A DNA stretch of 64,000 nt, taken from positions 620,001 to 684,000 of the forward strand of contig QPFY01000017.1 in assembly GCA_003665825.1 (NCBI GenBank), given 5' to 3'. This document shows positions 1 to 11,504 of the stretch, one piece after another (the stretch's first letter is position 1; each line of letters begins with the position of its first letter). Below the pieces are notes generated by a model, which was not told the DNA's origin, made no database searches, and saw only the letters and a program-made list of their open reading frames with translations. This stretch comes from Microbotryum silenes-acaulis (taxonomy: Eukaryota; Basidiomycota; Microbotryomycetes; Microbotryales; Microbotryaceae). Both the position numbers and the translations under genes were made by a program.

Positions 1-2209
1 GGCTCGAAGGCGAGGGGATGACGGACGAAGATCGCATGCTGCGCCGTGTGCGCAAGCTGACCGATCTACGCTCCGACGTGATCAACCCCTCGTGTTGGAG
101 ACTGCTTCGGTGAGATCGGGTCGACTCATTGCAGGCGGGGGGGGGGTTGGGTTGCTGACTCGTGTACCTTGTGTGTCGCAGCTGGATCGTTGCTTCCAAC
201 ACGAGTTACCTCAAGGCCATCGATGAAGATGACGAGCTCGTACAGCAGGTCCCCAAAGGTTATCGTCAATTCCGGCTCGTGGTCGGGTCTCCGGCCAAGG
301 AGCACGTCTTTTCCGAGAGCGTGAAGGACGCCAAGGCCAAGGATGCGAACGCAGCTAGGTACCCGACCCTGTTCGCCTGGCATGGCTCGTCGGTCAAAAA
401 TTGGCATACGATGTGAGTGACCGTATTGAGTGAAACTCATCTAGTTCTGCTAGTGTCGACTCAAGTTTCGTTGACGAAACGACCATCACAGCCTTCGCGA
501 GGGCCTTCATTTCCGACGGACCATCAACGGTCGCGCGTACGGTAACGGTCAGTACAGTTCGCAAATATGTCTCTCGTGCTTCTTTCGGTGCTGAAGTGCT
601 TTCCTTGATACTTATAGGTGTTTACTTTGCCAAAGACGGGGAAATCTCTCTCGGCCACTACGCTACCCCGGCAACTTACACGTGGAAGAACGCCGAGTAC
701 CCCGTCGCCAAGCTCGCCGCGCTTTGCGAGATTGTCAACTTGCCCCATTCTTTCGTGTAGGTTGCATTCCAATTTTATTTCATTGAGTCTAGCAAAGTGG
801 AAGCTTCTGGGCTAATGTTTTTTGGAGACTCCTGCAGGTCGCAAACGCCGTATTTCGTGGTCAACCAAGTCGATTGGATTCAGTGCCGCTACCTCGTCGT
901 TGAGCGCACGGTCGCCCCAAGTACCGCTGACAGCGACGCCAAAGATCCGAAAGCCGTCACGACCGGGGTGGTGCACGAAATTGAACTTGATCCCGCCCAT
1001 CCCATCACTCTGGGTCACAAGAAGATCGGGGTTCCTGACCTCATGCCCAAGCTGGAAGCGATTAGCCGTCGTGTCGATGGCGATGTCGAGGAGTTGTGAG
1101 TCTGGGTACTAGTGTGCTACTTCTTCCCCGCGTTCGCGGTGTCTCAATCGATGCCACCTGAGTGCAGGAACCTTTCGGACGTCGAATTACTGCGCGAGCC
1201 CTCGTCTGTCGTCGAAGTTTCCACCACGAGTCAACCCAGATCGTCCCGAGCGGCGACTCGCAAAGGGTCGGCAGCGCAGGTCAAGGCTAGTCCCCGCAAG
1301 GGCAAGGAGTCGACCAGCATGACCGATGCTACAGCAGCCGTCACGACTTCGACCTCAGCCGATCCTGAGGTCGATCCTTTCGAGCCCGCCGATAATGACC
1401 GATTGGCATTGGTACGATTACTCCCTCCACCAAAGAACCCGAGTCGATCGGCCATGTCGACAATTCAAAAGGAGATGAAGGCGATGCTCAAGGTCCAGAA
1501 GGAGAAGGGACCCACCGCGGCGGGATTCTACTTTGATCCGGAGCGCAGCAACGATAACATGTTCGCGTGGGTCATCGAATTGATGGGTTTCGATCCGGAC
1601 TTGCCGATCGCAAAGTGAGTCAATTGAAAACGTACCGGTCGCCTGGTACTGACGTGGGATAATTTTGTCGTCTTGTAGGGACATGAAGGCGAAAGGGGTC
1701 AAGAGTCTGTTGTTCGAGATCCGCTTCGGCGATAGTTACCCTCTCTCGCCACCCTTCTTCCGAATTGTTCACCCTCGCTTCTTGCCCTTCATTCAAGGAG
1801 GTGGCGGTCACGTCACTGGCGGAGGCAGCATCTGCATGGATCGTGAGTCGAGCGATCTAGCCTGACGGCGTCTGCCATCGTTTCTGATTCACTGATGGCT
1901 TCTCTTGCACTTGCGCAGTCTTGACCTCGACAGGATGGTCGCCAATCTACCAAATGGAGGCAATCCTCTTGCAGATCCGAATGGCCATGTGGGTTTAAGT
2001 GGGGACCGTGCCAACGAATCTCGAAGCTGAACTTATTCCGTCGACTTTCCCACAGCTCCAACCTCGAACCACGTCCGGCTCGTCTCGACCCTCATCATTG
2101 GGACAAGAGCTATACGATCGAAGAAGCCGTGGATGGCTTCAAACGTGCTGCAGCGACCCATGGCTGGACTGTTCCCGACGATTTTGCCGTCATCACTCGT
2201 GCCGGCTGA
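1..2209 (+). CDS. PARP catalytic domain fused to UBE2Q-like E2 (5' partial)
   Basis: The gene enters from the left edge; the reading frame starts at base 3. Exons join cleanly at 110/182, about 412/491, 538/618, 758/838, 1098/1168, 1615/1679, 1843/1919 and 2000/2056, ending at the TGA at 2207-2209. The first half is a PARP catalytic domain. It has FAWHGS (NAD-binding His) and YGVYFAKDGEISLGHYA (second catalytic position Tyr). In the segment equivalent to NEYIVY of PARP1 I read TPYFVV, so the polymerase Glu is replaced by Pro. That suggests mono-ADP-ribosylation or loss of activity, as in PARP6/8/16-type enzymes. A basic, Ser/Thr-rich linker follows. The second half is a UBC fold of the UBE2Q type with GGSICMDLLTSTGWSP, whose Cys is the expected ubiquitin-thioester residue, and a C-terminal SNLEPRPARLDP. 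PARP-UBC fusions are known in fungi. The activity is inferred from motifs only. Confidence 0.85.
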
Positions 2210-5072
2210 TAGACCATATTGGGCCACCGGTGTTGTTTTCTCATTTCGCATCCTCCTTCGCATTTTTCCTTTAGTAAATTTTCTCTTTGGTTTCCTACGA
2301 TTCCTCAGCTGCAATCAGTACTTTCAATCGTATCAGATCTCCTCGAGGGGTTGGAACAGGCCCTGTGCATGTTTGGAAATCCGGGGAAAAAATCAACTTT
2401 CGCCCATCAGGCACGAGTCGAAAAATGAGGTTATTTAGGGTGTTGTAGGGTTGTACACCTCATTTATGGCTCTCATATATATTGCATACCTCTTGCACAA
2501 GCTGCAGCCATTCACAGATACCCCAGGGCAAACAACTCTAGGTCAAATCGTAATGTTTTGTCAGTCTCGAATCGGATACTAGTGCGTCGAACGACGACGA
2601 CTCACCTTCACCAAAGAGGCGAAGCTGATCCTGTAATTGCGGTCCTCAATAACCTCCAAACAAAATTTCCGAATCGAGCTTTAACAACGCGAGGGTCGCG
2701 ACGTCGTGATCCCACCAAGACGAGGCATGACCGGGGCAAGCTGATCCGTCAAAAAACTATCGCTCACGACGAGGCCGTCAGTTCATCCTCGGCCTGCGAA
2801 AGCAGGTACCTGACTGACCAACAGCGGTGGGCCTCAGGTCAAAGTCATGCCCGATCTTGTACTCGTCCTCGATGTAGCCTTCAGCTGCTGCTTCCACGCG
2901 GATAGTCAGAACAACGATTCACCTCAGCTGTTCCGCAAAGCTGTTCGGCTCGGACTTGGGTGAGTGGTGGTCAGCTCTCGGCGTGTGCAGCCCCGTCGCA
3001 TCAAGGTCGAAACTGAAGTTGCAGTCGAGCGGTCGGGTAATAGGGTCGAAGTTAGAGCGTACGATATCGGAGATGGTGGTAACACAGGGCTGCACCTGCT
3101 TGGCGAGAGGTCGTGGCAAGGAGCCAAGGCGCACGCCAGCCCAGCGCCACTGCACGTCTCGCGCGGTCTGACCGAGACAGGACGCTGCAGGACGCTGGAC
3201 GATATGGCTCCCACTGCCCCGTCTGAGAAAAGCTCGATTTGTTCCCCAGTTGTCGTGGGACATCCGTTGATGTCTTGATTCCGAGTGGCTCATCGCTGGA
3301 GGGCACTGGCTGCGCATCCGTGAGGACTGGCCGAGACTGCGCCTCGAACAATTCCCACCACTTTCGAGAGCATCTGCAGATACCTTTATTCGAGGAGACA
3401 GCGTTTCGAGCAAACTGGGGTGCCCATGAGTCACTGACTCCGGGGCGGGGCGAAGGGGAGGGGGTGGGGCTCCTATGCAGTGCTCCTCAGTCGAATCCTC
3501 GCGCGCTGAGCTGAGCGCTCGGAGACTCTCCGCGCCTGCGGCGGCGGCCGCGAGGGTCGGGCCCATCTGTCCACCGGCCATGGCACTGCCAACTCGCTAA
3601 CTAGCTGCCTTAGCTGGTACAGATGGACTGTGAGCTCTAGAACGCAACAACTGAAATGTTTCGGGAGCCGTGTAATACACCATTTGCATCGAAAGGGCTC
3701 GAAACAGCAACTTCTGCTCACTGCTCACTCGGCGGAACGGCTAGTTTTCTACTAACGGAAGCTGTACGGCAAGCTTCTTTGGCGGGCACTACGGATCTGG
3801 TAACCCCATACGGATACTAAGAGGAAGCGTACGGCAGTCATTGAAAAAGAACCTCGATTTTTTCCTCCCTAGGGAAGACATACGGCGAGTTCTGCCTTTG
3901 GAAATCAATAAGTCTCACGCGCATTTTGCTGGCTGGAGAGCCGAGTGGGGCAGCCGCATACATCCAACCTGACTCGAAAAGCTTAAAATGCCGTGGCAGT
4001 GGCAGATCGGACCTGGAGGTTGAAGAACTCTAGTGCCGATGGAAAATAAACAGTGCATTCCTTGGTGCACGTGGGACGGACAACTGAGTTTGCAAGAGTC
4101 CCGAGAAGCCGAGTGCCAACGACTTTTCGACGGCGGGTCGAACGAGGTATCGCTTCTTTCATTGAAGTGATGCAGGCTGGTGGAGGCAGGTGGGTGCCGC
4201 GCGCCGCGAGCGCTCGGCTAAGCGCTGCTGCGCGCCGCTCAGTATTCTACGGGAACAAGCAGAACGTCAATTACGAAACTGGTCGGATCGGTACGACCTA
4301 GCCCCTCAAGGGTGCTCTCACTCCTCTCCTTCTCACACACGACCTGGCAGCTAGCTCAAGTATCTCATCTACGCTCTTGCATCGTCGCACTGTCTCCCGC
4401 TTGGACGTGTGGGCAGCCGAGGCTTGCGATCCATCTAGGTTGGGCATTTGTGTGAGTGTGCGTGAGGGTCGACCGGCGCCGCGGTGCGCCCTTTGTTGCT
4501 CCGAGGTCGTGGGTCGAAGGACGGGGGAGAACGGGGGAGCGATCGCCTTCCCTCTCGCTGCCGTATTTAGCTGGGCCACGCATGGCGCCGCCAACGCCAA
4601 CGCTGCCCAACTTGGATCTGGCCGTGGCTTCGTCGAGGCGAAATCCCATACGACGACAAGACATGGGTGAGTCATCGTGCTTGGAATGTGCTTCCACCAC
4701 TGTTGGAGCAAAATAGGGTTTGGATGGTGCTAGGGTTGAGCAGGAGGGGCGCTAGGCATCACGTGCTCGCGTGGCAACTAGTTCTAGCGGTCCTGGCCTC
4801 AGCGACTCAGCCGGCGGCTGGGCTCATAGGACACGAGTACGGCCAGCGGCGGAGGGAGTCACCTGCGGCTTGTTGCAGCGCCCCTGGGCCGTTGCAGACC
4901 TCTATGGCATCCCGAGTGATGTAACCCTTGTGCACGCACCTCTTCTTCGGCTTCCGTCAACCACAGCGGCACGTACGAGCAAATGCGAAGTTGAGCTGAC
5001 CTGCTTCGACTTCCTCCCTGTCTCAACGTCATCGATCGCTTTCGCCCGCACGCAGACGCGCTGCAAGACCTG
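2210..5072. other. Gene-poor intergenic stretch
   Basis: No convincing gene. Minus-strand exon-like fragments occur at about 2570-2650 (reads IRKFCLEVIEDRNYRISFAS, followed by a GTGAGT donor) and 2795-2905 (reads EGYIEDEYKIGHDF, followed by GTCAGT). Their phases do not join, so they may be a relic. The 220-codon minus frame at 2919-3581 looks like chance coding. A cluster of five TACGG motifs lies at 3765-3885. From about 4960 the frame leading into the RasGAP gene is open, and an upstream coding exon may sit near 4770-4920. Confidence 0.4.
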
Positions 5073-8000
5073 ATGGACGCTATGGAGGGTACTTCCAAGT
5101 TCGTCTACGACCGTTCATTAACTCGAGCGACTGCAAGTGCGTCCCCTGAATCGAGGACCCGGCCCATGTCGGCCGCGTTTCCAGCCCGTCCCGGCTCAGC
5201 TGCCTCGTCCGCTTCTGGACGGCTCGTCAATGAAGGCGGCGGTCGATCGTCCCCTTCGGGTAGCACCGACGATGGGGGTCGTCTAGGGCACAAAACCTCA
5301 TCGAGATCATTACGATTACTCGTCAGCAATGCGAGTGCAAGGGAGAGGGCCCACACGAGTGGCTCGACCGAGTCAAGTACGTCGCGTCGCGTGCCGTCGC
5401 CCGTCGATGTCCGAAGCGACTCGTCGAACCGCGCTTCGGTGGCGCTCGACGACGACTTGACCCCTTCTATGGCCCAGGGCGAGTGGGCCTTTGTCTCGCG
5501 AGTGTCGTCTCGGAGTCTTCAACGGGATGGGAACCTCCTGGTACCGACGATGCAACCTATGCAACCTAGACCTAGCTCTCCGTCGAGTGCGTCCATCGCC
5601 ACGACCTCTTCGTCGACTTCGGGAGGACCTTCGAGTCCGGCTCGATTGATGCCGAGATCTCCTCTGAGCGACCGCGACCCCCTCGACGACTTCCACTTTC
5701 TCAAACAAATGGGTATTACAGACGATCATCCGAGCATGCACTTGACTCGGAAGCGGACCGACTCGCCCGTGCCTTCGACCGGCAACCACCCCGACAGCCC
5801 TTCCACGCCATCGAGCCTTCGGAGCGAGCGCTTGCGAGAGGAGATCCAACGCACCGCCGAACGGTATCGCTGGCTCGGTGTCTCATCGGAACGAGTCGGT
5901 ACGGATGGGACTGCGAGTTCGGGTTGCGCCGCGACCGGGGGTCGGGACTTGGGTTCGACATCGAGTCTGCCGCTCTACCCTGGAGCGCCTCCGCCCCTCC
6001 TTGGTTCGAGTAGTGGTGGAAGGAGGATGTCTTCCGACACCCAAAACTCGCCGTCGCTCGGCGCGAGTAGTAACTCGGTCAACCACGTGCGGTCATCGAG
6101 TACGGACATGCCGGCCTCGCTACGAGGCGTGTTCCATACTTCACCATTTATATCGGCCTCGGCTTCGGCAGCGGCGAGGTCCACGCCGTCCAGTGCGTCC
6201 GCGTTCGCCGGTCGCACCAATCTCGACAACACATCCAGTCCCATCGCCCCCAATGGAACGCCCTCCCTACCCACCACAAAGTCGAGCAACCCCAAACCTC
6301 GACCACGCGAGTTGCGCGAATGGAATCAGGTATGCCTGTTCTGGCAGCGCGAAAAAGCGAGCAGCGGCGTGTCAACCGTCGCCGGCGTCTTCAACAAGGC
6401 CAACAAGTTCGGCGACGTGCCCGCGGCGATGAAGCGCAAAATTACCAAACGCGATTCGTCGCAATTGCTCAGTCCGGCCGAGGCGGTCATGTTTGGGTAT
6501 GACGATCGGAGCAAAGATCGCGATCGGGATAGGGAGAAGGAGAAGAAGGAGAAGGATAGAGAGAAGGAAAAGATCCGGAGTTTTGCAAATGGTGTCGACG
6601 TTGGCAAAAAGGACGGGTCGTGGAAGAAGGTAACGGCGCTGTTGAAAGAGGATGGGACGTTTCGGATACTGGGCGAGGTACGTGCTGTTGCCATCTGTCT
6701 GCAGCGGCGAGCCTGAATCCTTTGCTCACAGTCGCAACGTGTGTGTACAGGACAAGACCGTCATACGGACTGTCAATCTTGGAACGACGCCTCGGAGCGA
6801 TGTTCGGCTTGTCGATCCCTCGCTGTTTGGGGCCTCGAACTGCGTCTCGATTCGCATGCAGTCGACCGTCACCCCGTTCCCGCCTTCGCCGTCCGCCGGC
6901 ATGAGCCATTCGAGCTCCTCGCTCGGCCTAGGGCTGTTGTCTTCGTCATCCTCGTTCTCTTCGAGCCGGCTCGGAGGGACGAACATGTCAGCTGATGCTG
7001 AAACGCTCTACCTGCGGATGCCATCCATCGTCGCTACTCAGATTTGGCTCGGCATGGCCCATTGCTGCGCAATGCCTGATGTTGTTCAGGGCAATACGCT
7101 CGATTCGACGTACGGAGCTTGCGGTGGGCTGGGTATCGAAGAAGGCGTTGCAGGCGGGAATATGGGGTCCGAGGTAGATGGCGCTGATGGTAGGAACGAA
7201 AGAGGTTTCCGCGTCTTCCGCAGCTTATCGCTCACCATCTGTGAGGGGCGGTCGATAGGGGAACCTGGGACGGAGAAACTGCGAGCGACGCCGGGTACCG
7301 AACACGATACCTCCTTGTCCGAGATGTTCGCTGGGTCCGAATCGACGGCCTCCCCTATCAAGGGCAGTGCATCCTCCACGGCCAGCTCGATTCAACGGAT
7401 ACCGGGCCGGACGGGTCAAGGGTGGCATGAGAGTAACAAGGACGCGGACAGCTCGCCCGACACGTATTGCGAGATCATCATCAATGATGAGGTCATGGCT
7501 AAGACGACGCTGCGCAAGGGAACTGCATCACCGTTTTGGAACGAGACGTTTACTTTCGAGTGAGTTTGTGGAAATGGCGTGTTTTGATTGAGATGGTTGT
7601 TCTGGTCACTGACCCGTTTCGGGGTGTTGCAGACATCTGGCAGGTTTCGTCGAGCCCATCACGATTCGGGTTTTCCAGACACACAAGCACTCCAAGACGA
7701 GTCTCGTCGGGATTGCCACGGTTCGGATTGCCAACCTTCCCCGCGGCGATTTAATCGAGAATTGGTGGTGTCTCAAGCCGATCAGTTCCGACTCGCGCAC
7801 CCGATCCTACGACACCGTTGGCGAGCTCAGCTTGAGCATTCGGGTTGGCGAGGAAGTGATCCTCCCCAGCAGCGGATACGGGGAGCTCCTCAACCTATTG
7901 AAGGAAGACGAAGCGGCCGAGCTCGTGACTGATATCGCTTCCGAGTTCCCAGCCGAGCTCGAAGAGATCGCCAAAATCATGCTCAATATCTACATCTCGC

Positions 8001-10376
8001 AAGATCTGCTGCTACCGCGGATCTTCAAGCTCGCCGATCTCGAAGTGGAGAAGGGTGCACAGTCCGCGGCGATCCTGTTCCGGGGAAATTCGATCTTGAC
8101 CAAGGTGATCGAGATGTACATGCGCAAGATTGGGGTCGACTATCTCGAGGCTTCGATCGGCGAACCGATTCGGAAGCTCTATAGCGACAAGGTTGAGATT
8201 GAGATTGATCCGAGTCGACTCAAGCCGGGTACGAAGGAGAAGGAGATTCAGGCCAACATCAATGAGTTGTTGCAGTGGGCGATGACCACGTGGAACTCGA
8301 TTTATGAGGCGAGGGAGCGGTGTCCGCAGTAAGTCACATTTATGTTGTCAAGTGTGGGAGGATCGCGAGGTGGTACTGACATGCGAGGAATGTTCAAACA
8401 GGGATCTGCGGCAAATCTTCTCTCACATCCAAAAGATCGTGGGCGAACGGTACGGCGAAGATCACAAGAACACGCGCTGGACCTCCGTCAGCGCCTTCAT
8501 CTTCTTGCGCTTCTTCGTGCCGGCCATTCTCAATCCGCGACTGTTTGGCCTCGTGTCGGCTGCACCGGATCCGAAGTCGCAGCGCACGCTCACCCTCGTC
8601 GCCAAGACGTTGCAAGGGCTGGCCAACTTTTCGTCGTTTGGACAGAAAGAACCTTGGATGCTGCCGATGAACATGTTCGTGCAGGACAACACGTCGGCAT
8701 TCGTTGATTTCATCGAGCACATTTCGCGGCACTTGGCTTTGGATCCAGCCGTGGCGAAGCAGGAGTGGACGTCGGCAACTGCATCGGTCTATGCTGCACC
8801 CAACGACTTGCGTGATGCGCTCTCGCCTCTGGCTCGCGATGGAGTCCCGACCTTGCCTCATCTGATCGATTTGCCGCGCAATCTCGGGCTGCTTGCGTCG
8901 AACGTGAATCGAATCGTCGTCGAAAAGGCGCACTCACTGGGCGGTGAGAATGGCAAAAGTGCTGCGTCGGTCGCGTCTCGAGGACCTGTGCGCTCGCCAG
9001 GTTTCTCGACCTTCATCGAAGCCTGCGCCGATGTCTGCGATGCGGCTAGGCGGCGTGGTACAGGGATGATCTGGCCCATCCAGGGAATGCTACCCATCGT
9101 CAAGCCTGACTTCCAGACGAGGGCGCAGCCGACGATCGTCCAGGTCGCCGCCGCCGCCGCGCCGCCGTCGTTCGTGTCGGCGCCGTTCGCTCATGACTCG
9201 GGTCCACGACCGAGCACGAACCGGATCGAACGATCGCAGACGCTGTCTTCCACCATTCCGCCGCGCTCGAACTCGAACGGAGCTACTCGATCTCTTTCCG
9301 GCGCAGAGGCAGAGGATTCTGACGGCCCTGCTGAGATCCACATCCGTGCCAAGACTAAGCCGCTGGTCCACTCCCCGAGTGGCTCAATCGCGTCGCGCCG
9401 TAGTACTCGAAGCAACACGTTCTCGGGTGAATCACCGCGCGCGGGAATGACGGTGGGTACGGTCTTCAATGCGCACGACGGCTACACGGCGGCCGAGCTG
9501 AGCTTTGCTCGATCGCACGGGATCGTCGTCGCCGATAGCCCTTTCGCGGACGTACCCAGCAGAACGAACGAGAAGAGTCCTCGACTTGATTCGGCGGAGA
9601 ACGAGGTGTTTGGTGGTCCCCAGTCTAGTCGAGGGCCACCGGTCACGTTTGCTCGCCGGCATCGGCACTCGTCCTCGGTCGAAGGCGGGTCGATGCCGCC
9701 ACATGCCGAGCTCGACGAGCGCGAACTACCGCCGCCGAGTGCGAGCACGAGTTTTGCAGGGTTCGTACCCATCGAGGATTATGAGGAATCGTCGCGAGCT
9801 ATGGCCGATGATATCCTCGATTCGTACGCCTTCCCCGCTCGCACTCCCCTGGCTGCGGTGTTTACCACAGCTGGGGAGGAGTCGAACCCCGCACTAACCG
9901 AATCGGCGACTCTGTCAATCCGCGCCGTTGAAACGTCGTCCCTCGATCACACGCCCACCTCGGCATCGTTGTCGTCTCCAAGCGTCACCAGCGAGCACCC
10001 CGTGGACGATACCTCGTCGCTATTCTCCGTCGGAGCCGCATCGAACGAACGTGGGGGTGGGATGACCCCTCAAATGAGACGAGGCTCGATGCAATACAGC
10101 TCGTCAAGCAAGGACTCGTCGTCTTCCCCCTTCTCGTTCGGCAAGTCCGTCCCCATGGCGCAATCTTTGTCGACGCATTCATACGCCTCCACAACGAGCG
10201 ATACGTCGAACGTCTCGGATCCGAAAGGAAGTAGTGCCGGTCGGAGAGGCTCGCTCAATCTCGATAAGGTAATTGGCGAGAGTCGAGCGGGACAGAGGAG
10301 GAAGAAAGGTCTGTGGGGTCTCGGTGCTTCATTGTCGAGTTCGTCGAGGAGTTCAAAGAGTTCGACGGCATCATGA
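5073..10376 (+). CDS. BUD2: C2-RasGAP protein, Bud2-like
   Basis: Four exons: 5073-6675, about 6751-7561, 7632-8328 and 8402-10376. The N-terminal ~600 residues are Ser/Arg/Pro-rich and probably disordered, with a Lys/Glu/Arg/Asp run near 6520-6570. A C2-like domain follows (DTYCEIIINDEVMAKTTLRK, WNETFTFEHLAGFVEPITI). The RasGAP domain has the arginine-finger segment LFRGNSILTKVIEMYM and the signature FLRFFVPAILNPRLF. The C-terminal ~500 residues are low-complexity. C2 followed by RasGAP is the layout of yeast Bud2/Cla2, the GAP for Rsr1/Bud1 in polarity; the Ira/NF1 family is laid out differently. It should stimulate GTP hydrolysis on a Ras-family GTPase at the cell cortex. The frame is open upstream of the chosen ATG to about 4995 (VIDRFRPHADALQDL), so a further 5' exon is likely and the start is uncertain. 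Confidence 0.75.
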
Positions 10377-11504
10377 GCGAATTTGATCGTTGGATTGATT
10401 CGGAAAGGGGTTCGGAAGTGGGTTCAGTTCATGGACAGGGGTTTAGGTTGTTTTTTGTCTCCTGGAGAGTAGCTTTGCTGGTGTGGAATGGGTGGGAGAC
10501 GATTTTATAATATGTCCTGGCGATTGCTTTTCTTCTTCTTTTGTTTCATCACACCATATGATCTACGCCATTGATGTTAGGAGGCTTGTCGAATTGGCGG
10601 TGAGAGAGTGCTCGGAGCGCCACTAGGTTGCTTCAGCTCTTCTGATCCGCCTGGCACTGGCTTACCAGCTTCCGCTCTTCTAAATCATTATCTTGTCTCT
10701 AAAGGGTCATGACTGGTGGGTTTTGCGTTACATATCGACTCAATGTCCGGCCCCTGCGAACGGCCTCTGTCGGCCTGGGTGCCGGGCCATTATGTCGATC
10801 TATGTCGATTTGGCACTGGCTACTATTCTCGGCGCTGACCGGCGCTGACCACCCATGTCCCGGGTTCCCTTCTCCCCACCTTCGCAGAACTTGACGTGGC
10901 ACCGTTTGACTCGTCGAAGCCAGAGGAGGCCTAGGTATCAGTCTCATAGGTGAGTTAGGTTCATCTTACGAGATGTACCGCTTCTCAGCGTACAGGGCAT
11001 CTCTCCCCGTCGATTCGGCCGCCGCTGCCTCTGCCTTGGCCCAAAGTGGGGCGACGATCGCGCGCTTACGGATCGCTGACGATTCCCGTACACGGCCACG
11101 GATACGGCTTGTTAACAGCTTCATCCTCCACGAGCATCGACTCTACGACGCGGGCTGAAGCTGGGCTGACTTGACCCTGATAAAGAGTTACAACGTCAAG
11201 CAGTGACGACCACCGGAACCATTGGCAGCAGCTCCCCCGCGGTGCTCGGTCTATGACCACGATCGTCGCACCATTTGGACTCAAGCCAAGCATCGCCCGT
11301 GCTTACTGCTCACCTCCTCCGTGGGCTCAGTAACACACGGTTAGGATACTCCGTCAACCCTCCCCCGCCCCGGCGTGAAGTACTACACCTAATTCGGCAT
11401 CGCACCCGGCTAGCGCTGTCCCAGACCGCGGTAGCTGCTGCTCTCCTCCCTCGGCATCTACTTGCTGGTCAATCTTTGTAGTCCGACAGACCTACTATAC
11501 GGAC
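10377..11504. other. Intergenic region RasGAP-NAD kinase
   Basis: No gene recognised. It holds the RasGAP 3' end and the NAD kinase promoter and 5' UTR. An 11-bp tandem duplication (CGGCGCTGACC twice) lies near 10830-10852. The last ~150 bases before 11505 are CT-rich, as is common in fungal leaders. Confidence 0.4.

Noticed and set aside
137..147. G homopolymer in the first intron as a frameshift
   Set aside because: It lies inside an intron with proper GT and AG borders, so it does not affect the reading frame.
2919..3581. 220-codon open frame on the minus strand
   Set aside because: Composition is Arg/Ser/Pro-rich with no motif, overlapping frames in both strands are equally open, and there is no splice or leader context.
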